The notes under the pieces are model-generated. The model had not been told where the DNA came from. It worked only from the letters and a program-made list of their open reading frames with translations, and made no database searches. A program made the translations under genes and the position numbers. This document shows, one piece after another, positions 1-8,265 of a stretch of 64,000 nucleotides of DNA. How positions within the stretch are numbered: position 1 is the first letter of the stretch; each line of letters starts with the position of its first letter. The DNA is taken from contig CALIZF010000002.1 of NCBI GenBank assembly GCA_938028765.1, positions 1 to 64,000 of the forward strand, read 5' to 3'. The DNA is from an uncultured Paracoccaceae bacterium. GTDB lineage: Bacteria; Pseudomonadota; Alphaproteobacteria; Rhodobacterales; Rhodobacteraceae.

Positions 1-436
1 GGGATTCACCCCCAACATCATCTGGGAAGCCTATGGCGACTTCCAGCGCGAGAAGGCCTATGCCGAGATGGAACGCGCCCTGATCGCCTATCCCAATGTC
101 GAGGTGGTGGTGGCGATGAACTCGGTGATGGCGCTCGGCACGATGTCGGCGCTCGAGGCCGAGGGGCGGCTGGGCGACGTGATCGTCACCGGCATGGGCG
201 GACAGCCTGACGAGCTCGAGATGGTGGCGCGCGGCAAGATCGCTGTGGCCGTGTTCCGCGATCCCCGCAGCATGGGCAAGAACTCGGCCGAGGCGCTGAT
301 CATGGACCGCCAGGGGCGGACGGCCGAAATCCCGCGCATCGTCTACACCGACCTGCGCGTGCTCGACAGCGTTGATCTGATCCGGCAGTATGTGCCGAAG
401 GCCATGCTGGACATCGACGCCCGGCTTTCGAAGTAG
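1..436 (+). CDS. Sugar ABC transporter periplasmic substrate-binding protein, C-terminal fragment
   Basis: An open frame enters from the left edge (first full codon at base 2) and ends at 434-436. The visible part, about 144 residues, resembles the second lobe of ribose-type periplasmic binding proteins (Peripla_BP_4): a 'N-VEVVVAMNSVMALGTMSALEAEG' type helix-strand segment and a 'VIVTGMGGQPDELEMVARGKI' type segment, as in the sugar-binding fold. Such proteins deliver a sugar to an inner-membrane ABC permease. The N-terminus, signal peptide and partner genes lie outside the window, so the sugar cannot be named. It is followed by 1.8 kb of decayed mobile DNA, so the right end of the transporter operon may have been rearranged. 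Confidence 0.72.
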   Translation, partial: GFTPNIIWEAYGDFQREKAYAEMERALIAYPNVEVVVAMNSVMALGTMSALEAEGRLGDVIVTGMGGQPDELEMVARGKIAVAVFRDPRSMGKNSAEALIMDRQGRTAEIPRIVYTDLRVLDSVDLIRQYVPKAMLDIDARLSK

Positions 437-1055
437 CGCGGCGTCTTGCGGCACAGGCCGCGAAAATCTGCGTTGTGGAGCGGGCGCAGTCGGCGTCGAT
501 CGTCCCGGGTCAGGTCCGGACAACGTCCATCGGTCCGTTCTGCTGTGCACCGGGACAGCTGCGCGGCCTGCCAGCGCAATCCACGCGCAAACACGGGGCC
601 CGGGCGGATCAAGCCACGCTCGGGCGCCGTGTCGGAACGGTCTGGTCGCGGGAACAGATCGTCACCCGGCACCCCGCCGCAAACCCTGCGATCGTCTCCA
701 CGATCACGCTGCTTGCAGCGGCTGCACCTCGGGCGGCGATCGCGTCATGGCCTTTTCGGGTGGCGAAGGCGCCATCATCGGTGACGCCGGGGATCTCCTG
801 CTCCGGCGGCATCCGGTCGAGCAGCCCGGGCAGCCTGGCCGCATTGGCGCGCCTCGCGCCAGCACGGCGCCAATCCTGACGGCAAATCGGACGGGGTCGG
901 GGCAGGCACAATCGCATCGGGGAACGAACCAACGCGCTGCGCGCAGCGCCCCGACGGCCCGCTGGCGTGCAATAGGGAGGAGACTACCGTTTGCGTTCCC
1001 GATTCGCGGATTCGCAGAGATCAAGGGGGGTGCTGCTGCGCGGACTGTCAGGCGA
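437..1055. other. Gene-poor decayed region
   Basis: About 600 bases between the end of the sugar-binding gene and the end of the integrase relic. Open frames here are short, overlap on both strands and resemble no protein family except the IS5-type fragment at 717-833. I see no promoter, terminator or RNA gene. It is best read as remains of mobile elements. Confidence 0.55.
717..833 (-). pseudogene. IS5-family transposase remnant
   Basis: On the minus strand a stretch of about 39 codons reads LPGLLDRMPPEQEIPGVTDD, followed at once by GAFATRKGHDAIAARGAAA. This matches the part of IS5-group DDE transposases around the second catalytic Asp (family pattern D-G-A-Y/F-D-T-R-K-C-H-D-A-I-A). The conserved Cys of that pattern is Gly here. 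Neither the upstream DDE part nor the C-terminal RRSRVETKMHC-type block is recognisable in any frame, so this is a degraded internal piece. I could not see terminal inverted repeats. It lies between the truncated sugar-binding gene and the broken integrase and indicates past insertions at this site. Confidence 0.6.
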
Positions 1056-1989
1056 TCACTTCGCCGCCACCCGTCGCACCGGCTTCCCAGCCCTGCCGGT
1101 CACAGGGTTGGCCCAGCGCGCCGTCAGCGCGCGGCGCTGGTCGGGAACGTCGGTGCGCCGACAGGCCCGCGCGACCGCAGAGCCCGCGAGATGCACCGAT
1201 ATCCTGTCCGCCACGTCGTGGGGCGCCGCCGTGCAGTCGGCCAGCCAGTCGCGAAGCGATGACCTGAAGCCGTGAGGGCGTTCGGCCATGCCGCGCCGGT
1301 CCATCAGGCGCGACATGGCGGCGTCCGAGATCCCCCCCCTTCTTCACGGACGGGAAAAGAAACCCGTCGCGTGAACGGGGCATCGCGGGGTCGATGCAGC
1401 GCAGCGCCTCGGGGGCGAGCACGCGAACGTCGGCCGTCTAGCCGACGCGGCCCTTCATCGCCGCGCCGGGGTTGGTCCCCGCATCGCCATCGAGCTGATC
1501 GGGCCGCATGCAGCGCAGGGGCGCAGGGCGCCCGCCGGTCAGGATGAACAGGCGCAGCACAGCATGCGTCGGGGTCGGTTCGGCAAGGCCGGCATGAAGG
1601 GCCGGCACGTCGCGCGAAGGCAGGGCGCGGATATGCCGCGCCTGATGGCGGGATCTCCCGAGAAGGGCGCAGGCCTTGGCCGCGGCCTGAAATTTCTCGC
1701 CAAGCCCCGGCGCGGCGGCATGCTTCAGCACCCGCCCCGGCCGGTCGAGGGCCGTGCGCGCGACTTGGGCCTTGCCGTGCCAGATGCGCGCCAGCGCATC
1801 GCGGACATCGCGCCGGTCGATGTCGCTAACCGGGATGCGGCCCGGCACCGGCAGCACTTGGGGTGCGGCGGCGACGTCCGGCGTCCCGCCATCGGGCCGC
1901 TTCGCCAGCCAGAGCCCCGCCCCGTCGCACCACTTCCCCGCAGGCGCCCGCTTCACGAAAGCCGCCGACAGCCGGTTGCGCGCCCGCAT
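1056..1989 (-). pseudogene. P4-type tyrosine integrase, decayed
   Basis: Pieces of a P4/CP4-type tyrosine recombinase are collinear on the minus strand. From the 5' end: an N-terminal 'ADGxGLWLxxxPDGG'-like segment; a core-binding segment (DIDRRDVRDALARIWHGKA); a first catalytic block (LRLFILTGGRPAPLR); and a C-terminal HxxR block (HGFRSSLRDW) with the typical 'RRALTARWANPVTG' tail. Lesions: the arm-binding region between the first two segments is mostly deleted; an in-frame TAG lies at 1438-1440; and the frame shifts by one at a run of eight C (plus strand) at 1332-1339. The final catalytic Tyr is not evident. With several independent lesions it is a true pseudogene and not a single sequencing slip. 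No attachment site or tRNA is visible beside it. Confidence 0.75.
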
Positions 1990-2180
1990 GGTCTATCCAC
2001 CTTCTCGATGCGGGAATCCCGGCCACCTGTCCGTCACCCCCGGATGTTGGAGACACCCGGTCAAGCGAACACAGGGCAGGGCAGGACGAAGCTGTTGAGC
2101 CCACGGAAACATTTCGCTGCAGGAGAAGGGTGCACAACCTGGCGTGTGTGTTAGGGCCTTCTGCGGCACCAGCCGCGGTG

Positions 2181-2211
2181 CTGCGCCCGGCGGAGGTCCG
2201 CCGGGGCGCAG
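2181..2211. repeat. Strong GC-rich inverted repeat before the DUF1800 gene
   Basis: CTGCGCCCGGCGGA and TCCGCCGGGGCGCAG flank a 2-nt loop and pair along about 14 bp with one bulged base. No T-run follows, so it is not a classical terminator. It sits between the decayed integrase region and the start of the DUF1800 gene at 2276 and may be the end of an old element or a leader hairpin. Confidence 0.35.
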
Positions 2212-2275
2212 GGTCGTGAATGGTCGCGCCCCCGTCCGTATGGTAGCGTCGAGCTCACGCTGCTGGGGTTCCGCC

Positions 2276-3634
2276 ATGACACCCGAAATCGCTGCCGCCC
2301 GTTTCGGCTTCGGCCCCATGGCCGGGCGCGTCCATGACCCGCAGGGCTATCGCGTGACGCCGGGCGACCCGGCCGACCCGCTGGGGCGCTACACCACCGC
2401 GGCGGCGCTGGCGCAGGTCGATGCGCTGGCGGCGGCGCGGCGCGCGCGCAACCGTGGCAATGCCGCGGCCGAGGCGGAATTCGAGCGCATCCGCGCCGCG
2501 ATCCAGCGCGACTTCCGCGACCGCGCGCAGGTCATGATCGCGCGCGCGGTCGATGCCGCCCAGCCCGGCCCTGCGGGCGATTTCCGCGAACGGCTGGTCT
2601 GGTTCTGGACCGACCACTTCGCCGTGGCCGCCCGCCGTCCGCGCGAGCGGATGCTGCCCGTGGCCTTTGCCGACGAGGCCATCCGCCCCCATGTCACAGG
2701 GCCTTTCGCGCGCCTGCTGCGCGCGGCGATCCTGCATCCGGCGATGTTGACCTACCTCGACCAGACCGTGTCGGTCGGGCCGGGTTCGCGGCAAGGCCAG
2801 CGGCGCGAGGCGGGCCTCAACGAGAACCTCGCGCGCGAGCTTCTGGAACTGCATACCCTGGGCGCGGGGTCGGGCTACACCCAGGACGACGTGCGCCAGC
2901 TGGCCGAACTGCTGACCGGCCTGACCACCGACCGCGAGCGCGGCACGATCTTCGATCCCCGGCGGGCCGAACCGGGCGCCGAAACCGTGCTGGGCCGCCG
3001 CTACGGCGGCGATCCCGCGCGGCTCGAGGACATCGAAGCGCTGCTCGACGATCTGGCGGCGGACCCGCGCACCGCGCGCCACATCGCGGCCAAGCTTGCG
3101 CGGCATTTCGTGGCCGACGACCCCGACCCCGCGATCGCCGGCCGGCTGGCGGCGGTGTGGGCCGACACGCGGGGCGACCTTGCCGCGGTGGCCAATGCGC
3201 TGGCCGCCGATCCGGCCGTCGCGGCCGCGCCGCCCGCCAAGGTCCGCCGGCCGCTCGAGCTGATCGTGGCCGCGCTGCGCGCGCTCGGCCTCGACGGCGC
3301 GGCGGTGATGGCGCTGCCGGGGGCGGCGGTCCAGCGGCGGCTGGTCCGCGCCCTCGCGGGCATGGGCCAGCCCTTCCTTGCCCCGCCCGGCCCCAACGGC
3401 TTCCCCGAGGCCGCTGCGGCCTGGATCACGCCGCAGCGGCTGGCTGCGCGGATCGACTGGGCGATGACCGAACCCGCAGAGCTTGTGCGCGACCTGCCCG
3501 ATCCGCGCGACTTCGCGCTGGCCGCCCTGGGGCAGGCGGCGCTCGGCGTCGTCGCCGCCGCCGCGGCCGGGGCCGAGACGCGGGCCGAGGGCGTGGGCCT
3601 CGTCCTGGCCTCGCCCGCCTTCAACCGCCGCTAG
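2276..3634 (+). CDS. DUF1800 domain-containing protein
   Basis: A 452-aa protein of the DUF1800 family, whose molecular role is unknown. Diagnostic blocks are visible: an N-terminal MTPEIAAARFGFGP segment, an LVWFWTDHF block near residues 107-115 and an ENLARELLELHTLG block near residues 185-200. These match the family patterns 'W.NHF' and 'ARE..ELHTLG'. The frame is open further upstream to 2144, but the family begins close to MTPEI, so I chose 2276. No convincing signal peptide is seen. The stop is 9 nt from the DUF1501 gene at 3644. DUF1800 and DUF1501 genes are found as pairs in many bacteria, so the two products probably act together outside the cytoplasm. Confidence 0.85.
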   Translation: MTPEIAAARFGFGPMAGRVHDPQGYRVTPGDPADPLGRYTTAAALAQVDALAAARRARNRGNAAAEAEFERIRAAIQRDFRDRAQVMIARAVDAAQPGPAGDFRERLVWFWTDHFAVAARRPRERMLPVAFADEAIRPHVTGPFARLLRAAILHPAMLTYLDQTVSVGPGSRQGQRREAGLNENLARELLELHTLGAGSGYTQDDVRQLAELLTGLTTDRERGTIFDPRRAEPGAETVLGRRYGGDPARLEDIEALLDDLAADPRTARHIAAKLARHFVADDPDPAIAGRLAAVWADTRGDLAAVANALAADPAVAAAPPAKVRRPLELIVAALRALGLDGAAVMALPGAAVQRRLVRALAGMGQPFLAPPGPNGFPEAAAAWITPQRLAARIDWAMTEPAELVRDLPDPRDFALAALGQAALGVVAAAAAGAETRAEGVGLVLASPAFNRR

Positions 3635-3643
3635 GAGGGCCGC

Positions 3644-4876
3644 ATGGACCGCCGCGCATTCCTTCGCTCGACCCTCGCGCTCGGCTGTTCGGCCGCCGCG
3701 ATGCCGGTGCTGACCCACGCGACCTTCGCCGCCGTGCCGGGCGAGGGGCGGCTGATCGTCGTCATCCTGCGGGGCGGTATGGACGGCCTCGACGTGGTGC
3801 GCCCCGCGGGCGATCCCGGCTGGCGGGCCCTGCGGCCGCGGCTGGCGGCGGACGACGGGCTGCCCGTGGGCAACATGTGGGCGCTGCACCCCGCGCTGCC
3901 CGGTCTGGCCGACCTCTGGCGCAAGGGCGAGGCGGGGGCGTTCCATGCCGCCTCGACGCCTTACCGCGACCAGCGCAGCCATTTCGACGGGCAGGACCTG
4001 CTGGAAGCCGGAACCGCCCAAGACGCGCCGCTGGCGCTGCGGCGGGAAGGGTGGCTGAACCGGATGCTGCAGGCGGTGCCGGGGGCCAGGGGCGAAACCG
4101 CCTTCGCCATCGGGCGCGAGGCGATGCCGATCCTGTCGGGCAAGGCCGCGTTTTCGGCCTGGACGCCCGACGCGGCGTTGCGCCTCGGGGCGCAGGCGCA
4201 ACGGTTGCTTGAAGCAATCTATCACGACGACCCGCTGTTCCGCGAGGCCGCGGCCGACGCCCTGTCGCTGTCGCAGGAGCGCGAGGGCGACCCGGACGAG
4301 GCCATGGCGATGGTCGCCGACCCCGATGCGCCGATGATGGCCCCCGTCGCATCCCCCGCCGCGCCCGAGCGGGCGCTGGCCGAGATCGACCGCTTTGCCG
4401 CCTTCGCGGCCGACCGCCTGCGGGGCGAGACGCGGATCGCTGCGCTGTCGCTGTCGGGATGGGACACGCATGTTGCCCAGGCGAGTGCCATCGTGCGGCC
4501 GCTCGCGCGGCTCGAACGGCTGATCCTGCGGCTGCGCGCCGACCTTGGCCCGGCCATCTGGGGGCGCACGGCGCTGCTGGCCATGACCGAGTTCGGCCGC
4601 ACGGCGCGCGAGAACGGATCGGGCGGGACCGACCACGGGACCGGCGGGGTGGTTCTGACCGCCGGGGGCGCCCTGCGCGGCGGGACGGTGCACGGGCCCT
4701 GGCCGGGTCTGGCCGAGCGCGACCTCTACGCCGGGCGCGACCTGATGCCGCTGACCGACGTGCGCGCCATCGCCGGCTGGACGATGCGGGGCCTTTACGG
4801 TTTCGACCGTGCGCTGGTCGAGGGCGCGATCTTCCCCGGCCTCGACCTTGGCGCGGACCCCCGGCTGGTGCTGTAG
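3644..4876 (+). CDS. DUF1501 domain-containing secreted protein
   Basis: A 410-aa protein starting MDRRAFLRS, a twin-arginine-type leader (RRAFL) followed by a hydrophobic stretch to about residue 30, so export by Tat is likely. The mature part has the DUF1501 landmarks: ILRGGMDGLD around residue 45, a RSHFDGQD block near 110-120 and FGRTARENGSGGTDHG near 315-330. The family is structurally related to alkaline phosphatase/sulfatase-like proteins, but no activity has been assigned that I can rely on. It lies 9 nt after the DUF1800 gene and forms an operon with it. The 3' end faces the minus-strand receiver gene across a 37-nt gap. Confidence 0.87.
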   Translation: MDRRAFLRSTLALGCSAAAMPVLTHATFAAVPGEGRLIVVILRGGMDGLDVVRPAGDPGWRALRPRLAADDGLPVGNMWALHPALPGLADLWRKGEAGAFHAASTPYRDQRSHFDGQDLLEAGTAQDAPLALRREGWLNRMLQAVPGARGETAFAIGREAMPILSGKAAFSAWTPDAALRLGAQAQRLLEAIYHDDPLFREAAADALSLSQEREGDPDEAMAMVADPDAPMMAPVASPAAPERALAEIDRFAAFAADRLRGETRIAALSLSGWDTHVAQASAIVRPLARLERLILRLRADLGPAIWGRTALLAMTEFGRTARENGSGGTDHGTGGVVLTAGGALRGGTVHGPWPGLAERDLYAGRDLMPLTDVRAIAGWTMRGLYGFDRALVEGAIFPGLDLGADPRLVL

Positions 4877-4913
4877 CCGCCGTGCGGCAGGACGGTCCGG
4901 CGGCCGGCCGCCC

Positions 4914-5633
4914 TCAGCGCGCGAAGGCCATGGGCAGCGCTGCCAGCCGGCGGGCGACCAGCGCCGCCACCGCGGGCACGGCGGCCGGGTCGTCGGCCAG
5001 CCTGGCCGCCGCCGACGCCAGCGGCGCATCGCCGAGGCCGCGCGCCAGCCCGGCCACGAACCGCGCCAGATACCGCCGCCCGTCGGCATCCGGCCCGCGC
5101 TCCAGTAGCCGCGCGACCTGCCGCAGGTCGTCCTCCAGCGCCAGCGGATCGGGCGGCGGCAGGGCATCCTCGGCCGGGCCGCCGGGCGCGCGCCGGCCCG
5201 ACTGCGCCAGCACGAGGTCGCGGAAGGCCGCAAGTCCGTCGAGCGGCTTTTCGATGAAGGCGGCCGCACCGGCGGCCAGCGCCGGCCCGCGTCCCGCCGG
5301 ATCGCCGCTGATGGCAACCGCGGGCGGCCCGCCGTCGGCGGCAAGGTCGCGGATCAGATCCTCGCCCCCGCCGTCGGGCAGGCCGAGGTCCACCAGCACC
5401 ACGTCGGGACGATAGAGCGCGAGGTGACGCCGCGCCGCGCCCAAACCTTCGGCCCGGCGGAGCCGCGCGCCCAGCCGCTGCGCCATCAGCCGCAGCGCAT
5501 CGGCGGCATAACGGCTGTCCTCGACGGCAAGGATGGTCACCCCCTGAAGCGGCAGGGCGGGGTTCGGCGGGGCGTCGGGCATGTCGGGCATCGGCGGGCA
5601 TCCAGCGGCGGGCGACAGGCGGGCATAGGGCAA
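4914..5633 (-). CDS. Orphan response-regulator receiver protein with alpha-helical C-terminal part
   Basis: A protein of up to 239 aa with one receiver (REC) domain at about residues 30-150. It has an acidic ED pair in 'ILAVEDSR', the phospho-acceptor Asp in 'DVVLVDLGLPDGGG', the switch Ser in 'VAISGD' and the Lys in 'FIEKPL'. The C-terminal 80-90 residues are Ala/Leu/Arg-rich and helical, with no DNA-binding or enzymatic output domain that I recognise. It may be a single-domain signalling protein or adaptor. No histidine kinase is adjacent. The start is uncertain: Met1, Met15 or Met18 are all possible. It is divergent from the epimerase gene with about 120 nt between them. Confidence 0.7.
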   Translation of the reverse strand: MPYARLSPAAGCPPMPDMPDAPPNPALPLQGVTILAVEDSRYAADALRLMAQRLGARLRRAEGLGAARRHLALYRPDVVLVDLGLPDGGGEDLIRDLAADGGPPAVAISGDPAGRGPALAAGAAAFIEKPLDGLAAFRDLVLAQSGRRAPGGPAEDALPPPDPLALEDDLRQVARLLERGPDADGRRYLARFVAGLARGLGDAPLASAAARLADDPAAVPAVAALVARRLAALPMAFAR

Positions 5634-5754
5634 CCGCCCCGGTGAAGGGCGGGTAAACGCACCCCGCCGCCTGCGTCATGCCGCCCCGCATCCGCCTCTT
5701 GCCCGTCGCGCCGCGCCGCCCCATACCGGTAGCGGAGTCTGAAGGAGACCGCCC

Positions 5755-6159
5755 ATGATCGGCCGCCTCAACCACGTCGCCATTGCCGTGCCGGACCTTG
5801 CCGCTGCGGCCGAACAGTATCGTGGCACGCTCGGCGCCGCCGTCCGCCCGCCGCAGGACGAACCGGCGCATGGTGTGACGGTGGTGTTCATTGATCTGCC
5901 GAACACCAAGATCGAGCTTCTGCATCCTCTTGGCGACAACTCGCCCATCCGCGGCTTCCTCGAGAAGAACCCCGCCGGCGGCATCCACCACCTGTGCTAC
6001 GAGGTCGAGGATATCCTCGCCGCCCGCGACCGCCTGCGCGCGGCGGGTGCCCGCGTCCTCGGCGACGGCGAGCCGAAGATCGGCGCCCACGGCAAGCCGG
6101 TGCTGTTCCTGCACCCCAAGGATTTCAACGGCTGCCTCGTCGAGCTCGAGCAGGTCTGA
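5755..6159 (+). CDS. mce: Methylmalonyl-CoA epimerase
   Basis: A 134-aa single-domain protein of the vicinal oxygen chelate fold. It interconverts (S)- and (R)-methylmalonyl-CoA, the step between propionyl-CoA carboxylase and methylmalonyl-CoA mutase. Sequence landmarks are LNHVAIAVPDL at residues 5-15 (metal-binding His), a central IELLHPLG segment with Glu, the GGIHHLCYEV block with metal His near residue 80, and the C-terminal VLFLHPKDFNGCLVELEQ block with the metal Glu. An AAGGAG ribosome-binding site lies at 5741-5746. It sits about 45-52 kb from pccB, pccA and mcm in this window, so the pathway is complete but split. The stop overlaps the next start by one base. Confidence 0.93.
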   Translation: MIGRLNHVAIAVPDLAAAAEQYRGTLGAAVRPPQDEPAHGVTVVFIDLPNTKIELLHPLGDNSPIRGFLEKNPAGGIHHLCYEVEDILAARDRLRAAGARVLGDGEPKIGAHGKPVLFLHPKDFNGCLVELEQV

Positions 6160-6455
6160 TGTCGATCACCGCCGCCATCGTCCTCTTCGCCGTCTGCTGG
6201 TTCATGACGCTGTTCGTCGTGCTGCCCCTGCGTCTGACCACGCAGGGCGATGCCGGGACGGTCGAACCGGGCACACCCGCCAGCGCACCGCAGGGGTTCG
6301 TGGTGGCGCGGAAGATGCGGCTGACCACGATCGTTGCGACCGTGATCTGGGCGCTGATCTCGGGCGTGATCCTGTCGGGCTCGATCAGCGTGCGCGACTT
6401 CGACATCAGGGGGACGATGGGTCCCGCGCGCGAAGCCGATGGAAGAGGTGGGTGA
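6159..6455 (+). CDS. DUF1467 family small membrane protein
   Basis: A 98-aa protein with two predicted membrane helices (about residues 3-25 and 53-77) and a charged end. The block CWFMTLFVVLPLRLTTQGD after the first helix is characteristic of DUF1467 proteins, which are common in Rhodobacterales and of unknown function. Its ATG overlaps the TGA of mce by one base, so it is translated with the epimerase. Association with mce is frequent in related genomes as far as I recall. The last 50 bases overlap the convergent EI24 gene. Confidence 0.8.
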   Translation: MSITAAIVLFAVCWFMTLFVVLPLRLTTQGDAGTVEPGTPASAPQGFVVARKMRLTTIVATVIWALISGVILSGSISVRDFDIRGTMGPAREADGRGG

Positions 6456-7116
6456 AGGTCGCAGCACCGAGGATCGGCACAAGAAGGTTCACGACCGGCA
6501 AAGACAGCGGCGCGGCCATCAGCACCCCCGCCAGCCAGATCGTCAGCGGGTGGCGGGCCCGCAGCTCTCGCGCGCCCTGACGCCCGACCCGCCGCATCGC
6601 GGCCAGCGTGAAATACTCGCGCCCTAGCAGATAGCCGTTCACGGCCCAGAACACCGCCGGCACGAATGGCCCCGCGAACGCCGCCAGCATGAATGCCACC
6701 GCGTTGACGGCGATGAGGACGCCGAAGAAGTTCAGGCTGTCGATCAGCGCATCCCCGAGGGGCAGCCGCGGCACCGGCGGCAGGTCTTGATAGTGCCGAT
6801 CCTCGACCGCCTGCGCCACCTCGTCGAGAAAGAGGCCCGTGAACAGCGCCGCGACCGGCACCATCAGGAAGACGCTAAGGCCGATCATGAACAGAAGCGA
6901 CCCCCAGGACAGCAGGGTGTCGATCCCGCTGACGGGGCCAACCAGCGGGATGTCCACCGTCTCGGGCGTGACGACCTGCAGGACCGCCAGGAACGCGACA
7001 TAGACGGCGACCAGCAGCGCGGCCGTCAGCGCCAGCCCCAGGCCCAGCACCCGCCGGAAGCGCCGGTCGCCAAGCTGGCCGAGCGCCCTGAGGAAATCCG
7101 ACAGGATCACGCGCAC
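6406..7116 (-). CDS. EI24/CysZ-like integral membrane protein
   Basis: A 236-aa protein with at least four strongly hydrophobic segments (about residues 24-50, 70-95, 130-160 and 195-220). The LLGREYFTLAAMRR motif, the GNGLFLDEVA-like block (ALFTGLFLDEVAQAVE) and overall length fit the EI24 domain family, which includes the sulfate permease CysZ. Whether it moves sulfate cannot be told from the sequence: no cysteine-biosynthesis gene is nearby. Its 3' end overlaps the DUF1467 gene on the other strand by 50 bases. The nitroreductase gene ends 7 nt upstream of its start on the same strand, so the two probably form one transcript. Confidence 0.78.
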   Translation of the reverse strand: MRVILSDFLRALGQLGDRRFRRVLGLGLALTAALLVAVYVAFLAVLQVVTPETVDIPLVGPVSGIDTLLSWGSLLFMIGLSVFLMVPVAALFTGLFLDEVAQAVEDRHYQDLPPVPRLPLGDALIDSLNFFGVLIAVNAVAFMLAAFAGPFVPAVFWAVNGYLLGREYFTLAAMRRVGRQGARELRARHPLTIWLAGVLMAAPLSLPVVNLLVPILGAATFTHLFHRLRARDPSSP

Positions 7117-7123
7117 GCGCCCG

Positions 7124-7696
7124 TCACGCCGCGGCCCAGGTCACGATCCGGTCGAGATCGGGCCGAGGCCGGTCCGGCACGGCCTCGGCCGCAGTGCCGA
7201 CATGGATGAAGCCCGCGATCCATTCGCCCTCCGACAGCCCCAGCCCTTCGGCCGCGAACCCGCGGTCGTAGGCGGCAAATCCCGTCAGCCAGGACGCGCC
7301 CCATCCCGCCGCCAGCGCCGCGTTGACCAGCGACAGGCAGACGCATCCGGCCGACAGCGCCTGCTCCGTCGCGGGGATCCGGTCGGTCGCCTTCGGCACG
7401 CCGATCACGGCGACCGTCAGCGGGCTCTGGTCGAACTGCGCGCGCGCCTTGGCGATCTGGTCGTCGTCCAGCCCCGCTTCCGCCGCCCGCGCAGCGGCCA
7501 GCGCGGCCAGGCGCGCCAGCGCCGGGCGTTCCAGCACGATCAGCCGCCAGGGTTCCAGCTTGCCGTGGTCGGGCACCCGCACGGCGGCGGTCAGAAGGAT
7601 GCGCAGCTCGTCCCGGCCGGGCACCGGCGGCCGCAGGATCCTCGCCGGCCGGGACCGGCGCGAAAGCAGGAAGTCGAGCGCAGGGGATCGGGTCAT
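7124..7696 (-). CDS. Nitroreductase family protein
   Basis: A 190-aa FMN-dependent nitroreductase-like protein. It starts MTRSPALDFLLSRRS, giving the FMN-phosphate-binding RRS pattern near residues 13-15. It continues with VPDHGKLEPWRLIVL near 40-55, where DHGKLEPWR is typical of the YdjA-like subgroup, and a late GFIHVGT block. Such enzymes reduce nitro or quinone compounds with NAD(P)H; the natural substrate is unknown. The frame extends upstream to 7744, but the family start and the absence of conserved sequence before it favour 7696. It is upstream of the EI24 gene on the same strand. Confidence 0.85.
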   Translation of the reverse strand: MTRSPALDFLLSRRSRPARILRPPVPGRDELRILLTAAVRVPDHGKLEPWRLIVLERPALARLAALAAARAAEAGLDDDQIAKARAQFDQSPLTVAVIGVPKATDRIPATEQALSAGCVCLSLVNAALAAGWGASWLTGFAAYDRGFAAEGLGLSEGEWIAGFIHVGTAAEAVPDRPRPDLDRIVTWAAA

Positions 7697-7803
7697 CGGG
7701 GCCTCCGTTCGCTTCCTGTTGCGCCGGCGGAAACCTGCGGTCAAGCCTGCCCGCCCCGCCCGGGGGTCTTTTCCGGCCGGCCTGGGACCGCTATCGCTCT
7801 GCC

Positions 7804-8265
7804 ATGATGCTCAACCGCCGCCACGCCCTGATGCTTGCCGCCGCCGGCCTCGCCTCCGCCTGTGGACGGCGCGGCGACCTCGCCGGCCGCGCCGAGGCCG
7901 CCCCCGGCGGCACGCCTGAAATCCGCCGGCTGATCGATGCCGCCGCCCGCCGCCACGACCTGCCGGCCGACCTCGTCCATCGCGTGGTGCGGTCAGAAAG
8001 CAGCTACGACCCCGCAGCGCGCAACGGCCCCTACATGGGCCTGATGCAAGTCCACCCCGCCACCGCGCGCGCCATGGGCTTCCGCGGCGAGGCGTCGGAG
8101 CTGCTCGATCCCGCGACGAACCTCGACTACGGGGTGAGATACTTGCGCGGGGCCTGGATCGTCGCCCGCGGCAACCGCGACCGCGCCGTGATGTGGTACC
8201 GCCGCGGCTACTACGACGAGGCCAAGCGGCTGGGGCTGCTCGAGGAAACCGGCCTCAGGGGCTGA
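7804..8265 (+). CDS. Small lytic transglycosylase lipoprotein (SLT domain)
   Basis: A 153-aa protein with an N-terminal hydrophobic leader ending in a lipobox-like LASAC near residues 16-20, so probably a lipoprotein. The rest is one SLT/lysozyme-like domain: RSESSYDPAARNG with the catalytic Glu near residue 64, MGLMQVHPATARAMG, and NLDYGVRYL. It should cleave peptidoglycan glycan strands to 1,6-anhydro products in the periplasm. It is shorter than housekeeping Slt/MltC enzymes, as is common for specialised transglycosylases. Two consecutive ATG codons (7804, 7807) could start it. The last 11 bases overlap the convergent glycosyltransferase gene. Confidence 0.88.
   Translation: MMLNRRHALMLAAAGLASACGRRGDLAGRAEAAPGGTPEIRRLIDAAARRHDLPADLVHRVVRSESSYDPAARNGPYMGLMQVHPATARAMGFRGEASELLDPATNLDYGVRYLRGAWIVARGNRDRAVMWYRRGYYDEAKRLGLLEETGLRG

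Noticed and set aside
1438-1989. Intact small integrase-like gene
   Set aside because: The reading frame lacks the C-terminal catalytic part, which is found in another frame downstream after a stop and a homopolymer shift, so it is a fragment of one broken gene.
2255-5344. About 1000-codon minus-strand frame over DUF1800/DUF1501
   Set aside because: It is antisense to two recognised families and has no domain or plausible start. The receiver gene in another frame explains only its left end.
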